Assembly (NCBI GenBank): GCA_023212695.1
Contig: JALCCG010000019.1
Span: forward strand, 1 to 64,000
DNA: 64,000 nucleotides
Source of the DNA: Sporisorium sorghi
Lineage: Eukaryota; Basidiomycota; Ustilaginomycetes; Ustilaginales; Ustilaginaceae
Direction of reading: 5' to 3'
The translations under genes were made by a program, and so were the position numbers. The notes below the pieces were generated by a model. That model did no database searches, was not told the DNA's origin, and worked only from the letters and a program-made list of their open reading frames with translations. This document shows, piece by piece, positions 36,302-45,193 of the stretch (position 1 is its first letter; each line of letters opens with the position of its first letter).

Positions 36302-36862
36302 ATGAAGATTATTAATCACTTCCTTACCGGTGAATACCATACAGAGGGGCTTGAAATTCATATAGATGGATTATCCCCTTGTTTAACTCATCGCCAATCT
36401 GGGGAACATTATAAGACAACATTCCTCCCCCTTGAAAGAAATGATCTTTCTACACAGGTAACTCGTGAAAGAAGTTGGATTAATTTCGACTGGGGACAAG
36501 AGCTACACCATCCAAAACGGGAAGTGTATAAGTTGCTCGTTCTTGGTTCGGAACAAATTCAAGGCCTGATTAGTTTGGAAATTGATCAAGGCTTCATATT
36601 CGTCCATCTTGCAGAAAGTGCACCATGGAATGTTGGCTCCGACAACAAGATATTTAGTGGTGTTGGTGCTCACCTTTTTGCAATTGCCTGCAAGATTAGC
36701 TTCACCAGAGGATTTGATGGTTATGTTTCATTTATATCTAAGACTTCCTTAATTGATCATTATAAAAAAGAACTTGGTGCAAAAGATATGGGACGTGGCC
36801 TCTATATTGACACTCCAGCTGCATTACGGTTAGTTAACTATTACTTTAACGAGGAGGGGTAA
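36302..36862 (+). CDS. GNAT-like acetyltransferase (putative)
   Basis: The 186-residue protein has a central segment GVGAHLFAIACKISFTRGFDG that resembles GNAT motif A (acetyl-CoA pyrophosphate loop), preceded by beta strands, and a later YKKELGAKDMG resembling motif B. TATAAT near 36278 and GGAGG before the ATG mark its own start of expression. It is four bases from the next small gene. The substrate is unknown. Confidence 0.6.
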   Translation: MKIINHFLTGEYHTEGLEIHIDGLSPCLTHRQSGEHYKTTFLPLERNDLSTQVTRERSWINFDWGQELHHPKREVYKLLVLGSEQIQGLISLEIDQGFIFVHLAESAPWNVGSDNKIFSGVGAHLFAIACKISFTRGFDGYVSFISKTSLIDHYKKELGAKDMGRGLYIDTPAALRLVNYYFNEEG

Positions 36863-36865
36863 GCG

Positions 36866-37039
36866 ATGAACGAAATTAAGGTCCAACCTATCCCCAAAAA
36901 TTTCGAAGAAGAACTTGAACGAATTACAGACTCCGGTCAATCTGTTCTGGCTTCACCGGTTGACAGCGAAAAAGAGCGATTGGAAATCCGGAAATCCATG
37001 ATTGAAATCATGCGCAAGGAAAAAGCTCAACAAAGATAA
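36866..37039 (+). CDS. 57-residue charged protein
   Basis: AGGAGGGG is six bases before the ATG, and a strong terminator begins 13 bases after the stop, so this is very likely real. The protein is highly charged and helical (SEKERLEIRKSMIEIMRKEKAQQR). It may partner the GNAT-like protein encoded just upstream. No family is recognised. Confidence 0.7.
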   Translation: MNEIKVQPIPKNFEEELERITDSGQSVLASPVDSEKERLEIRKSMIEIMRKEKAQQR

Positions 37040-37052
37040 AGAATAAAGAGAA

Positions 37053-37083
37053 AAAGGCACTTGGATAATCCAAGTGCCTTTAT
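37053..37083 (+). terminator. Terminator
   Basis: AAAGGCACTTGG pairs with CCAAGTGCCTTT across a five-base loop. Confidence 0.85.
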
Positions 37084-37183
37084 TCTAATACCTTTTAAAC
37101 ACTTCGTAGTATAGTTTGTCTTACTATAAGGACATCCAACTCTTTTTCCTCTTCAATAATAACTTTTAATTCATCCTCTTAGA

Positions 37184-37364
37184 TGATAAGATGTTATCAA
37201 GAACTTACATTTAATTTGTCCCCAGCACGCGCTATAGGGATCATTTTTTTAAGAATACACTTTAACGAAAGTAGACCAATCTGTCATTTTACGGCAGCAT
37301 GCCTTTTAAAGGGCGAATGGGTCATTTTCGTTAAGGTGTATTTTTTTGCGCCTTATCACAACCC
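37184..37364 (+). ncRNA. Leader RNA element 4 with promoter
   Basis: The extended -10 TGATAAGAT ends at 37192, with TTTTAA 17 bases upstream. Hairpin 1 (from 37218): GTCCC/GGGAT outer, AGC/GCT inner, loop ACGC. Hairpin 2: ACACTTTAACGAAA with TTTCGTTAAGGTGT, T-run, then TCACAACCC (37356-37364). It is the closest relative of element 3; the basal G-C pair there is A-T here, which is a compensatory change. Confidence 0.88.
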
Positions 37365-37392
37365 AAATTTCAAAGAAGGAGTGATTTTCAGT

Positions 37393-38463
37393 ATGACAAG
37401 AACAATTTATCCTGAACCCGTTGGCAAATCACAAGCAGGTGCATTGGAGAAACTGCAACATACCTTCGGATACAACAGCAAAGGGATCCTAGAGTCTCAT
37501 GCCAAGAACCCTAATGGATGGAATCTTGAAGTCCATGCACTAAATGGTATGGAGTACAGGCAGCTAAAACGCGCTTTAAAGTTTGGATATACGACTGATG
37601 TAAAAGTGAAACGTATCGTAATAACTAGAGGCGAGGGACCAAATCATGAATGCCATATCCCTTATATTGCAAAGAACTGGGAAGATGCAGACGAAATTTT
37701 AAAAAGAATGGCCTTAACAGCTCCTGAAATTGGATACTACAAGACCGACTTTGAAATCCTCTTCACGAATGGCGATACATATCGGGGGACGTATGAGTTA
37801 AGTTACAAAGATCGGTTAGAAGCGAGTTTGTATGGTCATGTCACAAATCACTGTGAGTTTTATGGCGGCATCTGCAAAAAGCTCCCTGATCATCTAACAG
37901 ATGATCAATATCTTAGCCTCTTAGATGAGAATACCTACCGATATTTGCTTCTTTTAGATGATCTTATCTATCCAAGTGCAAATCAAATTGGACTTGACCC
38001 TGAAATCATTCGAGCTGCAATTACAAAACCAATTAAACAAGAAGAGCAGCTCTATAGAGGATCTCTTACTTCAAACCTTACGGTGTTAAAAGTTGAAGGC
38101 CACCAGGATAGTTGCATCTACAAAGTCTTAAGTAATGGTTATAGTTACTCATCATTTAGTAATTCTGAAGCATTTAATAAGTGGATGGATAAATTTGGAC
38201 TATCGCTAGGGGAACAAATACGTAACGATACCTACCACATCAATGGATCTTATCGAATCAAGATGGTTCCTGATAGATCTCTCTATTTACATCTTCCTCA
38301 AATCGCCATTCTTATGAATGGAGGTATGGTTAGAGCTTACAAAGAGCTTACTCCAGAAGTAACTAATATTTATGTTGTCATGAACTATAAAGAGAGCTTT
38401 CATTTCGATTACACCAAACCTAGTGGTCAATGGTATCTACGTAAGTTCTTTTGGGACAAGTGA
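37393..38463 (+). CDS. Unknown 356-residue protein under leader element 4
   Basis: The frame is open further upstream through the leader RNA, but the start is the ATG at 37393 (AAGGAG 11 bases upstream). A DFEILFTNGDTYRGTYELSYKD segment resembles domains associated with large polyvalent phage and plasmid proteins. The rest is unrecognised; a QIAILMNGG-containing C-terminal region looks globular. Function unknown. Confidence 0.65.
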   Translation: MTRTIYPEPVGKSQAGALEKLQHTFGYNSKGILESHAKNPNGWNLEVHALNGMEYRQLKRALKFGYTTDVKVKRIVITRGEGPNHECHIPYIAKNWEDADEILKRMALTAPEIGYYKTDFEILFTNGDTYRGTYELSYKDRLEASLYGHVTNHCEFYGGICKKLPDHLTDDQYLSLLDENTYRYLLLLDDLIYPSANQIGLDPEIIRAAITKPIKQEEQLYRGSLTSNLTVLKVEGHQDSCIYKVLSNGYSYSSFSNSEAFNKWMDKFGLSLGEQIRNDTYHINGSYRIKMVPDRSLYLHLPQIAILMNGGMVRAYKELTPEVTNIYVVMNYKESFHFDYTKPSGQWYLRKFFWDK

Positions 38464-38509
38464 TTGAAGTATATTCATTCTAAATTAAATTATGAGGAGA
38501 GAGCTACGA

Positions 38510-39055
38510 ATGAAAGAACAATTGATCAAACTAATGAATCAAATCAAACCGGATGCTGTTTTTATCGTCAACTGGTATATCGGAGACAAGGGAATTGAAG
38601 GAACATTTAAATCTGAGTACGAAAGTCAGGCTTTCCTAACAGAAATTATTCGAGGTTCAATTTGTATCCAGAAGCATCCCAGATTAGAAGATGTACTTAT
38701 AATCGATGATAAATATGGATTTAACGTCACACAAATATACAACAGTATTCCTTACCAAACACCAGATACGGATGGATTCAAAGAGTGCATTTGCAAATAC
38801 AACAAGTATAACAATATTTTTATAAAAGTTGATGAAGAGAACAAAACGGTTACATTCAAATTAGCCAATAAAATGGTTACTCTGAATTTAATCGAGTATA
38901 CAAAGTGGACGTTCAAATATGTGAAGACCAAAAAACAATTGAAAATCTCAAGCATTAAAGACTTTAAAAGTTTTATTGAGGATCCGTTCTGGCATCCTAC
39001 AACGATCGAGCTGGGAAGACGGGTTCTTAACATGCGAAACCTAATCCGTATATAA
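38510..39055 (+). CDS. Unknown 181-residue protein
   Basis: Start at the ATG at 38510, eight bases after GAGGAGAG, rather than an ATG inside that ribosome site. The soluble alpha/beta product has many aromatic residues. No family is recognised. It is probably cotranscribed with the preceding gene. Confidence 0.65.
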   Translation: MKEQLIKLMNQIKPDAVFIVNWYIGDKGIEGTFKSEYESQAFLTEIIRGSICIQKHPRLEDVLIIDDKYGFNVTQIYNSIPYQTPDTDGFKECICKYNKYNNIFIKVDEENKTVTFKLANKMVTLNLIEYTKWTFKYVKTKKQLKISSIKDFKSFIEDPFWHPTTIELGRRVLNMRNLIRI

Positions 39056-39108
39056 TTTACCGTCCGTATTAATGAGAAAACAAACCAAAATAGAGAGGGA
39101 AATGAACA

Positions 39109-39402
39109 ATGGATAATTCAAATCTCCAGATTGATAAAATGTTGGTCTTAAGTACGGCACATATCATGCAAGAAACTTGCGAATTTTTAGAAAGTAGATC
39201 ATGTCCTTTAATTGTATATCCCAAACATGAATATGGTTATATTATTCTTGTTTATACGGATACAGAAGATGATGATAAGTGTGATGTAATCCCTGAATGT
39301 TTAAAAGGACTATTGGAATTCGCTGCAAGACAGGACTGTGAATGGATCATGTTAGATCGTGATGCATCGATCTGTGCAGAGCTCCCTAGTTACGAGTGGT
39401 AA
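39109..39402 (+). CDS. Unknown 97-residue acidic protein
   Basis: AGAGAGGG precedes the ATG. The small acidic product contains YTDTEDDDKCDVIPECL and a WIMLDRDAS strand. It is the last gene of the unit beginning at leader element 4 and ends at a terminator. No family is recognised. Confidence 0.65.
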   Translation: MDNSNLQIDKMLVLSTAHIMQETCEFLESRSCPLIVYPKHEYGYIILVYTDTEDDDKCDVIPECLKGLLEFAARQDCEWIMLDRDASICAELPSYEW

Positions 39403-39425
39403 ATATATCAAAGTAGCATTATAAC

Positions 39426-39461
39426 GAGAGGACTTCCAGCGCGAAGTCCTCTTCTCATTTT
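39426..39461 (+). terminator. Terminator
   Basis: GAGAGGACTTC and GAAGTCCTC pair across a six-base loop, with CTC and TTTT after. Confidence 0.8.
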
Positions 39462-39617
39462 GATTTAATTAGCAATCTGGTTTCTCAATTAAGGATCTAG
39501 ACAGTATCATAGGAGAATAGATTGAAATTACTGTCCATGTCATGAGAAATTGAAGTAAGGATCACCCAATAATTATCCCGCTTCTCTTATTACTCTAAAT
39601 AAAAAAGGAGTGCGAGT

Positions 39618-39956
39618 ATGACTCAAGTATACACCTCTCTTAGTGGAGTACGTTTCTTGAAGCCTCTAACTATTGAATGTAATAAACAATTTGAACTATT
39701 TATGTTATTCAATGTGTTGCCAACTGAGTATCTGAAAGTTCTTACTTCTCTATTCAAAGAGAAAAATAAGAACCGGGAATTCACTGCCATTCAAGAATTA
39801 ATAATTGATATCGATGTGATATTAGAGAAACGAATTGATATTGATTCCACAATGAATGAACTCAAAACCATGCCTTCAGATTTCATTTTACATGTAAATG
39901 ATTTAATACAATCCATGATAAAGTTCGAGAAAAAACGTGCATCAACCCATAAATAA
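39618..39956 (+). CDS. Unknown 112-residue helical protein
   Basis: AAGGAGTG precedes the ATG. The product is small, helical and soluble, with a basic C-terminus (FEKKRASTHK). No family is recognised. Confidence 0.6.
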   Translation: MTQVYTSLSGVRFLKPLTIECNKQFELFMLFNVLPTEYLKVLTSLFKEKNKNREFTAIQELIIDIDVILEKRIDIDSTMNELKTMPSDFILHVNDLIQSMIKFEKKRASTHK

Positions 39957-40065
39957 ACTCTATGATTAAAACCGAACCAGGAAGAGAACTTATTGAAAGA
40001 TACAATTTGCAATTACTATTAGTGACTGATTGCCAGACATTATATCTTAAGAGAGAGGTTAAATT

Positions 40066-40344
40066 ATGCGTAAAAGATTTCGTGTAAAACTAAGTTCTTG
40101 TACCCATTGTGGAGCAGACTATCAAAACTCGCAAAGCTCGTATCTGTGTGATGAGGTAAATCTCGATAAGCATAAAATTTGTGGTAACTGTCAAATTGGT
40201 AAACTGTTCATAACTGATGTAATTGGTGAGGTTTGTGTCTTATGCGGGGAGCTGGCTAAAATAAGTGATAAGAAGAATAAATGCAATGAGTGTGAAGCAA
40301 AATTTGAACTAGCTGCGGAGAGAGATAAGCAAATGGAATCATAA
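40066..40344 (+). CDS. Small double zinc-ribbon protein
   Basis: The 92-residue protein carries four CxxC-type pairs (CTHC, CGNC, CVLC, CNEC), enough for two zinc ribbons, and a short helical tail. GAGAGAGG precedes the ATG. Such proteins often bind nucleic acid or act as adaptors; the precise role is unknown. Confidence 0.7.
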   Translation: MRKRFRVKLSSCTHCGADYQNSQSSYLCDEVNLDKHKICGNCQIGKLFITDVIGEVCVLCGELAKISDKKNKCNECEAKFELAAERDKQMES

Positions 40345-40545
40345 GAGTGACTGATCAAGTAGATTTTTCCCTAAGATAAAATACATGTAGTAGAACGAAA
40401 TAGCCCTTTTCCACCAGAATATCCGAATACACTAAAAAACGCAAAATATAGTTTGAATTAGGCTTTTCATGTGGCAAGTATAATGAAAATAGGAGCTCAA
40501 GAGAGGGCGTTGATTTCGACTATAGTTGTTAGTTTGTATTTATCA

Positions 40546-40721
40546 TGGTAGGATAAATCCATCTAACCCACAATGATGGACTCTTGCATGCGCTGTAGAG
40601 TCATTTTTATGAAGAAGCACATTTTTCCCGTGTCAAATCACCTTTGGTGTCTTTATGCCCATTTCTGGTGAATTGATGGGAGATCGTGCTTCTTTTTTTT
40701 GTGGTGAAGCGATCACAACCC
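40546..40721 (+). ncRNA. Leader RNA element 5 with promoter
   Basis: The extended -10 TGGTAGGAT ends at 40554 with TTGTTA 17 bases upstream. Hairpin 1 (from 40579): GACTCT/AGAGTC outer, GC/GC inner, loop ATGC. Hairpin 2: GAAGCAC (40614) with GTGCTTC (40686), eight T residues, then TCACAACCC (40713-40721). The gene at 40752 follows. Confidence 0.88.
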
Positions 40722-40751
40722 AAATCTAAGGAAAAAACGGAGGCGTTACGT

Positions 40752-41057
40752 ATGACACATTTTACTTTTACAGGTAGATATGCAGGTCAAACATTTTGCG
40801 GAATAACAAGAAATGAGCATGACAAGTTTATGCATATTCAAGGTTCCAACACTCCTGTTATGCAGCGTCTATTAAGAGGAGAAGAACTTTTATGTCCCAG
40901 TTGTAAGGGAATCTATTTGGAATCAAAGGATGAAAATGATGATTCAACGGATGATATTGTAAGGCAATTTGAACAGCTGATCGCATCTGAAGAAGATCAA
41001 GAAATTAAAAAATTGCTTATGGCAACCCTTGCTAGTTATCTTGTTGAAAATAATTAA
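40752..41057 (+). CDS. Unknown 101-residue protein with CPSC motif
   Basis: Start at the ATG at 40752 (CGGAGGCG upstream); the longer frame through the leader RNA is not coding. The product begins HFTFTGRYAGQTFCG and contains CPSC, so a zinc site with the earlier Cys is possible. The C-terminal half is acidic and helical. No family is recognised. Confidence 0.65.
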   Translation: MTHFTFTGRYAGQTFCGITRNEHDKFMHIQGSNTPVMQRLLRGEELLCPSCKGIYLESKDENDDSTDDIVRQFEQLIASEEDQEIKKLLMATLASYLVENN

Positions 41058-41101
41058 GCAAAATCATAAAATAACTTCATTTTGAAACGGAGATATTCTA
41101 A

Positions 41102-41307
41102 ATGGCTTTTACTGGTCAAAGAATCAAGGGTAGTAGAATTTAAACACCTCAAACAGTAACTATTTAGATTTAATTAAGAAAAACAATGAGTCTGATTTCT
41201 TTAGTATGTTTGAACACATTTCCCATTCAGCACTAAAAGAATTCTTAGAGTGGGCAAACGTTGTAAGATGGCAAACATTGATTAATGAGACATCACGCAA
41301 GGAGTGA
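41102..41307 (+). pseudogene. Possible frameshifted small gene
   Basis: CGGAGA precedes an ATG at 41102 that opens only 13 codons. A different frame then runs for about 55 codons of protein-like sequence (...SALKEFLEWANVVRWQTLIN...) to a stop at 41305. This looks like one small gene broken by a frameshift, or a gene using an internal ATG at 41206. Confidence 0.35.
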
Positions 41308-41312
41308 AATAT

Positions 41313-41588
41313 ATGAAGTATAACATTGTTCCAAACATTGAAAACAGCGTATCCTATGCCAGTGGTAAGCACGCTGGTAAACAGGTAAAGCGCGAACGTT
41401 ACTCAAATATGATCGGCTATGATTTTGGAGGTTATGTATATCTAGGAGCTGCGTATACAGATAATGCTAGGCAATACTTGTTTGAAAGTATAAAGGATAA
41501 ATCCGTGTGGGTTACGGATTATAAAGGCTTTCGAGAGCATATTGATAAGTATGATTTTCCTGGAAGGATATTAAAATCAAGAGCATGA
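41313..41588 (+). CDS. Unknown 91-residue protein
   Basis: AAGGAG is eight bases before the ATG at 41313; a GTG three codons upstream is inside that site. The product is basic and rich in Tyr, with no recognised domain. Confidence 0.6.
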   Translation: MKYNIVPNIENSVSYASGKHAGKQVKRERYSNMIGYDFGGYVYLGAAYTDNARQYLFESIKDKSVWVTDYKGFREHIDKYDFPGRILKSRA

Positions 41589-41594
41589 ACACTT

Positions 41595-41746
41595 TAAAAT
41601 GAAATTGAATTATTGAAGCGAGCACGCTTCACATGTCTGACCACTTTTAGTGGCTTTCCCCCTAAGAGGTGATAATGACATGTGATCGTGCTTTTTTTGT
41701 TCTGAAAGCCTTTATTAATATGAATATACCTTTTCTGACATAACCC
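41595..41746 (+). ncRNA. Diverged tenth leader RNA (hairpin-terminator and TCACAACCC-like tail)
   Basis: TAAAAT (41595-41600) is followed by GAAGC/GCTTC around GAGCAC (41615-41630), then a long hairpin pairing GCACG with CGTGC and CACATGTC (41630) with GACATGTG (41677), seven T residues, and TGACATAACCC (41736-41746). It keeps the architecture of the nine canonical elements, but hairpin 1 is fused into the terminator arm. It precedes the methylase-like gene at 41777. Confidence 0.55.
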
Positions 41747-41776
41747 TACAGGGGTATATAAGGAGGAATAAATTAA

Positions 41777-42628
41777 ATGAGTACCAACTATAAGATGGAA
41801 CGTTTTTCTATGGAACAACTCATTGATCTACATAGAAATGTACATACTTATGCAATACCAATAAACGGACTTCCTCTCAGCCATTCGGAAGTATTTGAGA
41901 AGCGGGGCTGGTTATTACCCTACCTTTTTAGTTATGATGATTTACTATGGGGTAGGTGGACATATTGGTCAGACATTCTATTAAAAGGAACCCTTATTGG
42001 CAGTGGCCCAATTCCTCAAATCCAATGGTCTGACATGGGGTCCACCGGCGTAGAAAACACAAAAAAAATGTTTGCGAAATGCCTGCATCACAACGAGGCA
42101 ACAATCGAAAACTTTGCTGATTGGTTGCTTTGGGGATTAGCATGCTCCGACGATGTACCGGTTGTTTCGGAACGTTTGAATGAGCATTATTATAGAACGT
42201 TTGATATATTCCCAGTACTAGATAATCCATATGACTACTTGTCTCATTTACTTTGTGAGCAATCCGGAAAGGGCTATAAAGCAGCTCTTGGGTATTATCC
42301 TACACCGTTTCATGTAACAAGAATGATGGTTGATTTTGTACATTCCAATGAAGAACCGGAAAAAATGAAAAGACAGACTGTAAATGATCCTTGTGTCGGA
42401 TGCGGTGCAATGCTACTGCCCGCATCCAATTACTATTTACGAGGAACTGGTCAAGACATATCCAGCATTGCGGTCAGGCTCTGTAAAATCCAGATGAATT
42501 TCTATGCACCTTGGTATGCTAAACCAGGGAATATAGAGGGATTTGAAGAGGAGACGAAACCCATTGAGTTAATAATAAATCCAGCTGATAGCAGGGGGGA
42601 AGAGGGGCAGTTTTCCTTTGCATTCTAA
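41777..42628 (+). CDS. N6-adenine DNA methylase-like protein lacking a clear NPPY motif
   Basis: The 283-residue protein has the approach region YYPTPFHVTRMMVDF and an AdoMet motif I-like DPCVGCGAMLLPAS (about residues 215-228), followed by GQDISSIAVRLCKIQMNFY, all typical of HsdM/N6-MTase proteins. Where NPPY would be expected there is only INPADSRGEEG near the C-terminus, and the protein ends soon after. It may be a truncated enzyme, a split one, or an AdoMet-binding protein with another use. It is preceded by the diverged leader. Confidence 0.7.
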   Translation: MSTNYKMERFSMEQLIDLHRNVHTYAIPINGLPLSHSEVFEKRGWLLPYLFSYDDLLWGRWTYWSDILLKGTLIGSGPIPQIQWSDMGSTGVENTKKMFAKCLHHNEATIENFADWLLWGLACSDDVPVVSERLNEHYYRTFDIFPVLDNPYDYLSHLLCEQSGKGYKAALGYYPTPFHVTRMMVDFVHSNEEPEKMKRQTVNDPCVGCGAMLLPASNYYLRGTGQDISSIAVRLCKIQMNFYAPWYAKPGNIEGFEEETKPIELIINPADSRGEEGQFSFAF

Positions 42629-42653
42629 GGAGCTTGTCGGTCAAGTATAGGTA

Positions 42654-42834
42654 TGATACCATTAAGATATAATTTTTGTATTTCTTATGGACTCATGCAT
42701 GCGCAATAGAGTCATTTCATTTTGAAGCACGTTCGTGTCTAATCACCTAACAGGTGGCATTATGCCTTTCTTGTTATCGTGATGGACTCAGAACGTGCTT
42801 TTTTGTTGTGCGCTATGAGATTCAATCACAACCC
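42654..42834 (+). ncRNA. Leader RNA element 6 with promoter
   Basis: The extended -10 TGATACCAT ends at 42662 with TTGTCG 17 bases upstream. Hairpin 1 (from 42690): GACTC/GAGTC outer, TGC/GCA inner, loop ATGC. Hairpin 2: AAGCACGTTC with GAACGTGCTT, T-run, then TCACAACCC (42826-42834). The TGC/GCA inner stem is a third independent pairing variant. The PP-loop gene at 42866 follows. Confidence 0.88.
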
Positions 42835-42865
42835 ATAACTATTCAATAAGGAGGCGCTTTGATTC

Positions 42866-44089
42866 ATGATTCACCTGAATAAATATTCTGTAAATGATAA
42901 AGCCAAGAACCGCGAAGAAATAGTCCCGCTCCTGAAGAATCATATTATTTTCTTTAGTGGTGGAAGAGCAAGTTTAGCTGCTGCCGATTTTGTGATAAAG
43001 AAGTATCCAGAGGATAACATTCTCCTTTACTTTACGGACACACTCTGGGAAAACCATGATACCTATCGATTTATAGATGAGGTGTCTGATAAATTGCAGC
43101 TCCCACTTCTCATCCATTGTGCAGGGCTCACTCCCATCCAACTCATGTTTGAAAAGAAGCTTGTATATAACAACATGATTGGAGACTGCTCTAAGCTTCT
43201 TAAGATGCGAGTAGCATCAGACTACTTGAAGAAGGGGATTAAGCCTGGAATAGAACAATGGCGTAATCCTCAGTATCTCAAACAAAACAACTTTATTGAG
43301 AACGCTACTCTCTACTTTGGTATTGGATTTGAAGAAATGCATCGAGAGAAGGCGATCGTAAAAAATTGGCTTCCTTTTAGCGTGAATATGCCGCTCATCG
43401 AAAACTTCATACGACCAGATGATGTTTTGAAACAGTATGATATCCGGGAACCTGAACTTTATAAACTCGGTTTCTCCCATAACAACTGTAATGGTCGCTG
43501 CATAAAAGCAGGTCAAGGACACTATCGTCACTTGAAGAAAACCATGCCTGACACCTTTAAAAAGCTGCTTGAAGAGGAATTCCATCTATCTATGTGTGTA
43601 TCAGCTTATCGATATATCATAGATGATCAAGTTCCGGAAGAGGATCAGATTCCTCAACATGTGCAAGAAAAACTGCTTCAAGAATTAGATGACGCTTATC
43701 GCGATTACTTTTATGGAAGAGCTGATAAACCAAATTTATTTATCCATCCAGCTGCAAGTGCCCAGTCAGAATATATGAAGATCCGGAAGTATAGTTTTAT
43801 GAAGAAAAAAAGTAAAACACCGGTAGAATTCGAATATCAAACTGAATCAGAAGAGTACGATACTGATCTTATTCCTGATTTACTTTTTGAAGAGAATGAA
43901 GACACCACACAACATACAACAAAGGGATTGCGATTTCCTAGCGAGCCCTACACACTTCGTGACTTTAACCGAGATGAGAAAGCCAAACCAGAACAAATCG
44001 ATCTTTTTGATATCGGAGGTTGTGGTTGTTTCGTTGAATTTGATGAGCAGGAGAATAATATGTCCTGCAACACTACATTTGGAGGTTGA
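42866..44089 (+). CDS. PAPS reductase/DndC-like PP-loop protein
   Basis: The 407-residue protein has a PP-loop near the N-terminus (FFSGGRAS, about residues 30-36), then LLYFTDTLWENHDTYRF, the usual substrate-region Asp-Thr of PAPS reductase-fold proteins. Several Cys are present (HNNCNGRC near 210 and CGC near 390), which could hold a cluster or zinc. Relatives activate substrates with ATP, for example in sulphate reduction or DNA phosphorothioation (DndC). It is controlled by leader element 6 and lies beside methylase-like, Fic and Mom-like genes. Confidence 0.78.
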   Translation: MIHLNKYSVNDKAKNREEIVPLLKNHIIFFSGGRASLAAADFVIKKYPEDNILLYFTDTLWENHDTYRFIDEVSDKLQLPLLIHCAGLTPIQLMFEKKLVYNNMIGDCSKLLKMRVASDYLKKGIKPGIEQWRNPQYLKQNNFIENATLYFGIGFEEMHREKAIVKNWLPFSVNMPLIENFIRPDDVLKQYDIREPELYKLGFSHNNCNGRCIKAGQGHYRHLKKTMPDTFKKLLEEEFHLSMCVSAYRYIIDDQVPEEDQIPQHVQEKLLQELDDAYRDYFYGRADKPNLFIHPAASAQSEYMKIRKYSFMKKKSKTPVEFEYQTESEEYDTDLIPDLLFEENEDTTQHTTKGLRFPSEPYTLRDFNRDEKAKPEQIDLFDIGGCGCFVEFDEQENNMSCNTTFGG

Positions 44090-44094
44090 TGATC

Positions 44095-44271
44095 ATGCTA
44101 ACACGCATAACTTACAATAATTTCGGTACAGTTGAGCATATGTTTTTTTCCGAATCAGAATCCGATGCACATACTTTATGGTGTAACATCTGGGGTGGGA
44201 GTTCAGTTAATATAATCAGTGTAGGCGAGGCAGTTGACACAGATGATTTCGGTGGTTTCATACATTCATAA
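44095..44271 (+). CDS. 58-residue protein, unknown
   Basis: GGAGG is nine bases before the ATG at 44095, just after the PP-loop gene stop. The product is small and acidic with one Trp/Cys-rich stretch (TLWCNIWGG). No family is recognised; it is likely translated with the PP-loop gene. Confidence 0.55.
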   Translation: MLTRITYNNFGTVEHMFFSESESDAHTLWCNIWGGSSVNIISVGEAVDTDDFGGFIHS

Positions 44272-44343
44272 AGTGGTTGGGTATTTAATGCAGCTGCTTC
44301 TGATATAATGCTAATAAGAACATCTCAGGAAGGAATAAGTGCC

Positions 44344-45081
44344 ATGTTTGAAAAAATTGATGCCCTTCGTTCAGAGGTCGATCAGAGGCGTCCACTAAGT
44401 GCGGATCTTATGAAGATAGTTGCTCAGAAGTTCCGTGAAGAATGGACGTATCACACCAATGCAATTGAGGGTAATACTTTCTCGTACCAAGAAACTGCCT
44501 TCTTCCTTAGAGAAGGCCTAACTGTTAAAGGAAAGTCACTAAGAGAACATCTCGAAATTATAAATCATGCTGAAGCGATTGATTATTTACAGGAAGTCAT
44601 AACGACTCGGGATCTTACAGAGCGTCTAATTAAAGATTTTCATGCGCTCCTTTTCCAAGGAGTTCGGGATATTGACTTCGCACCAGGGGAGTATAAGAAA
44701 CATGATAATCATGTACTAACCATTTCCGGAAAAATCCATCATTACACACCAGCTATCCAGGTACCTATTGAAATGGAACAACTTATGCTGTGGTATGAGT
44801 CGAACAAGACGATTATCCATCCCATACAAATCGCCGCAACGTTCCATCATAAACTAGTAGCCATTCATCCGTTTACAGATGGAAACGCAAGAGTTAGTAG
44901 GCTGGCCATGAACTTTATTTTAATGAAGAATGGATTCCCTCCGGCCATAATTCGTAACGAAAATCGAGAAGACTACTATGCTGCGCTCGAAAAGGCTGAC
45001 AATGGTGATCTTAGCCTCATCATTGATTTAGTAGCAGCAGAGGTGAAAAATAATCTCGACCTGATGCTATCCGCACTGTGA
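44344..45081 (+). CDS. Fic-domain protein with inhibitory motif and GNAR variant
   Basis: Start at the ATG at 44344 (AAGGAATAAG upstream), 245 residues. The active-site motif is HPFTDGNARVSR (about 175-186), where the usual GNGR is GNAR. An N-terminal TNAIEG (about 38-43) matches the (S/T)xxxE(G/N) self-inhibitory helix. Fic proteins usually transfer AMP to protein hydroxyls. The Asp, Asn and Arg of the motif are kept, so activity is possible but altered affinity is likely. A TATAAT box precedes it and a very strong terminator follows. Confidence 0.85.
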   Translation: MFEKIDALRSEVDQRRPLSADLMKIVAQKFREEWTYHTNAIEGNTFSYQETAFFLREGLTVKGKSLREHLEIINHAEAIDYLQEVITTRDLTERLIKDFHALLFQGVRDIDFAPGEYKKHDNHVLTISGKIHHYTPAIQVPIEMEQLMLWYESNKTIIHPIQIAATFHHKLVAIHPFTDGNARVSRLAMNFILMKNGFPPAIIRNENREDYYAALEKADNGDLSLIIDLVAAEVKNNLDLMLSAL

Positions 45082-45113
45082 CCATTATCTAAGAGATACT
45101 GCGCTCCCATTAT

Positions 45114-45165
45114 AAAAGAGAAGAGAATCCGTAGTTTAATTACATACGGCTTCTCTTCTCTTTTT
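45114..45165 (+). terminator. Terminator after Fic
   Basis: AAAAGAGAAGAGA and TCTCTTCTCTTTTT pair, with inner CCGTA/TACGG. Confidence 0.88.
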
Positions 45166-45193
45166 CTATAACCAAAATTGGAGGTAAAAGAAC

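Noticed and set aside
37183..37392. N-terminal extension of the 37393 protein
   Set aside because: The open frame crosses leader element 4 and its terminator; the ribosome site points to the ATG at 37393.
40686..40751. N-terminal extension of the 40752 protein
   Set aside because: It would translate the terminator stem and conserved tail of leader element 5; the ribosome site is just before 40752.
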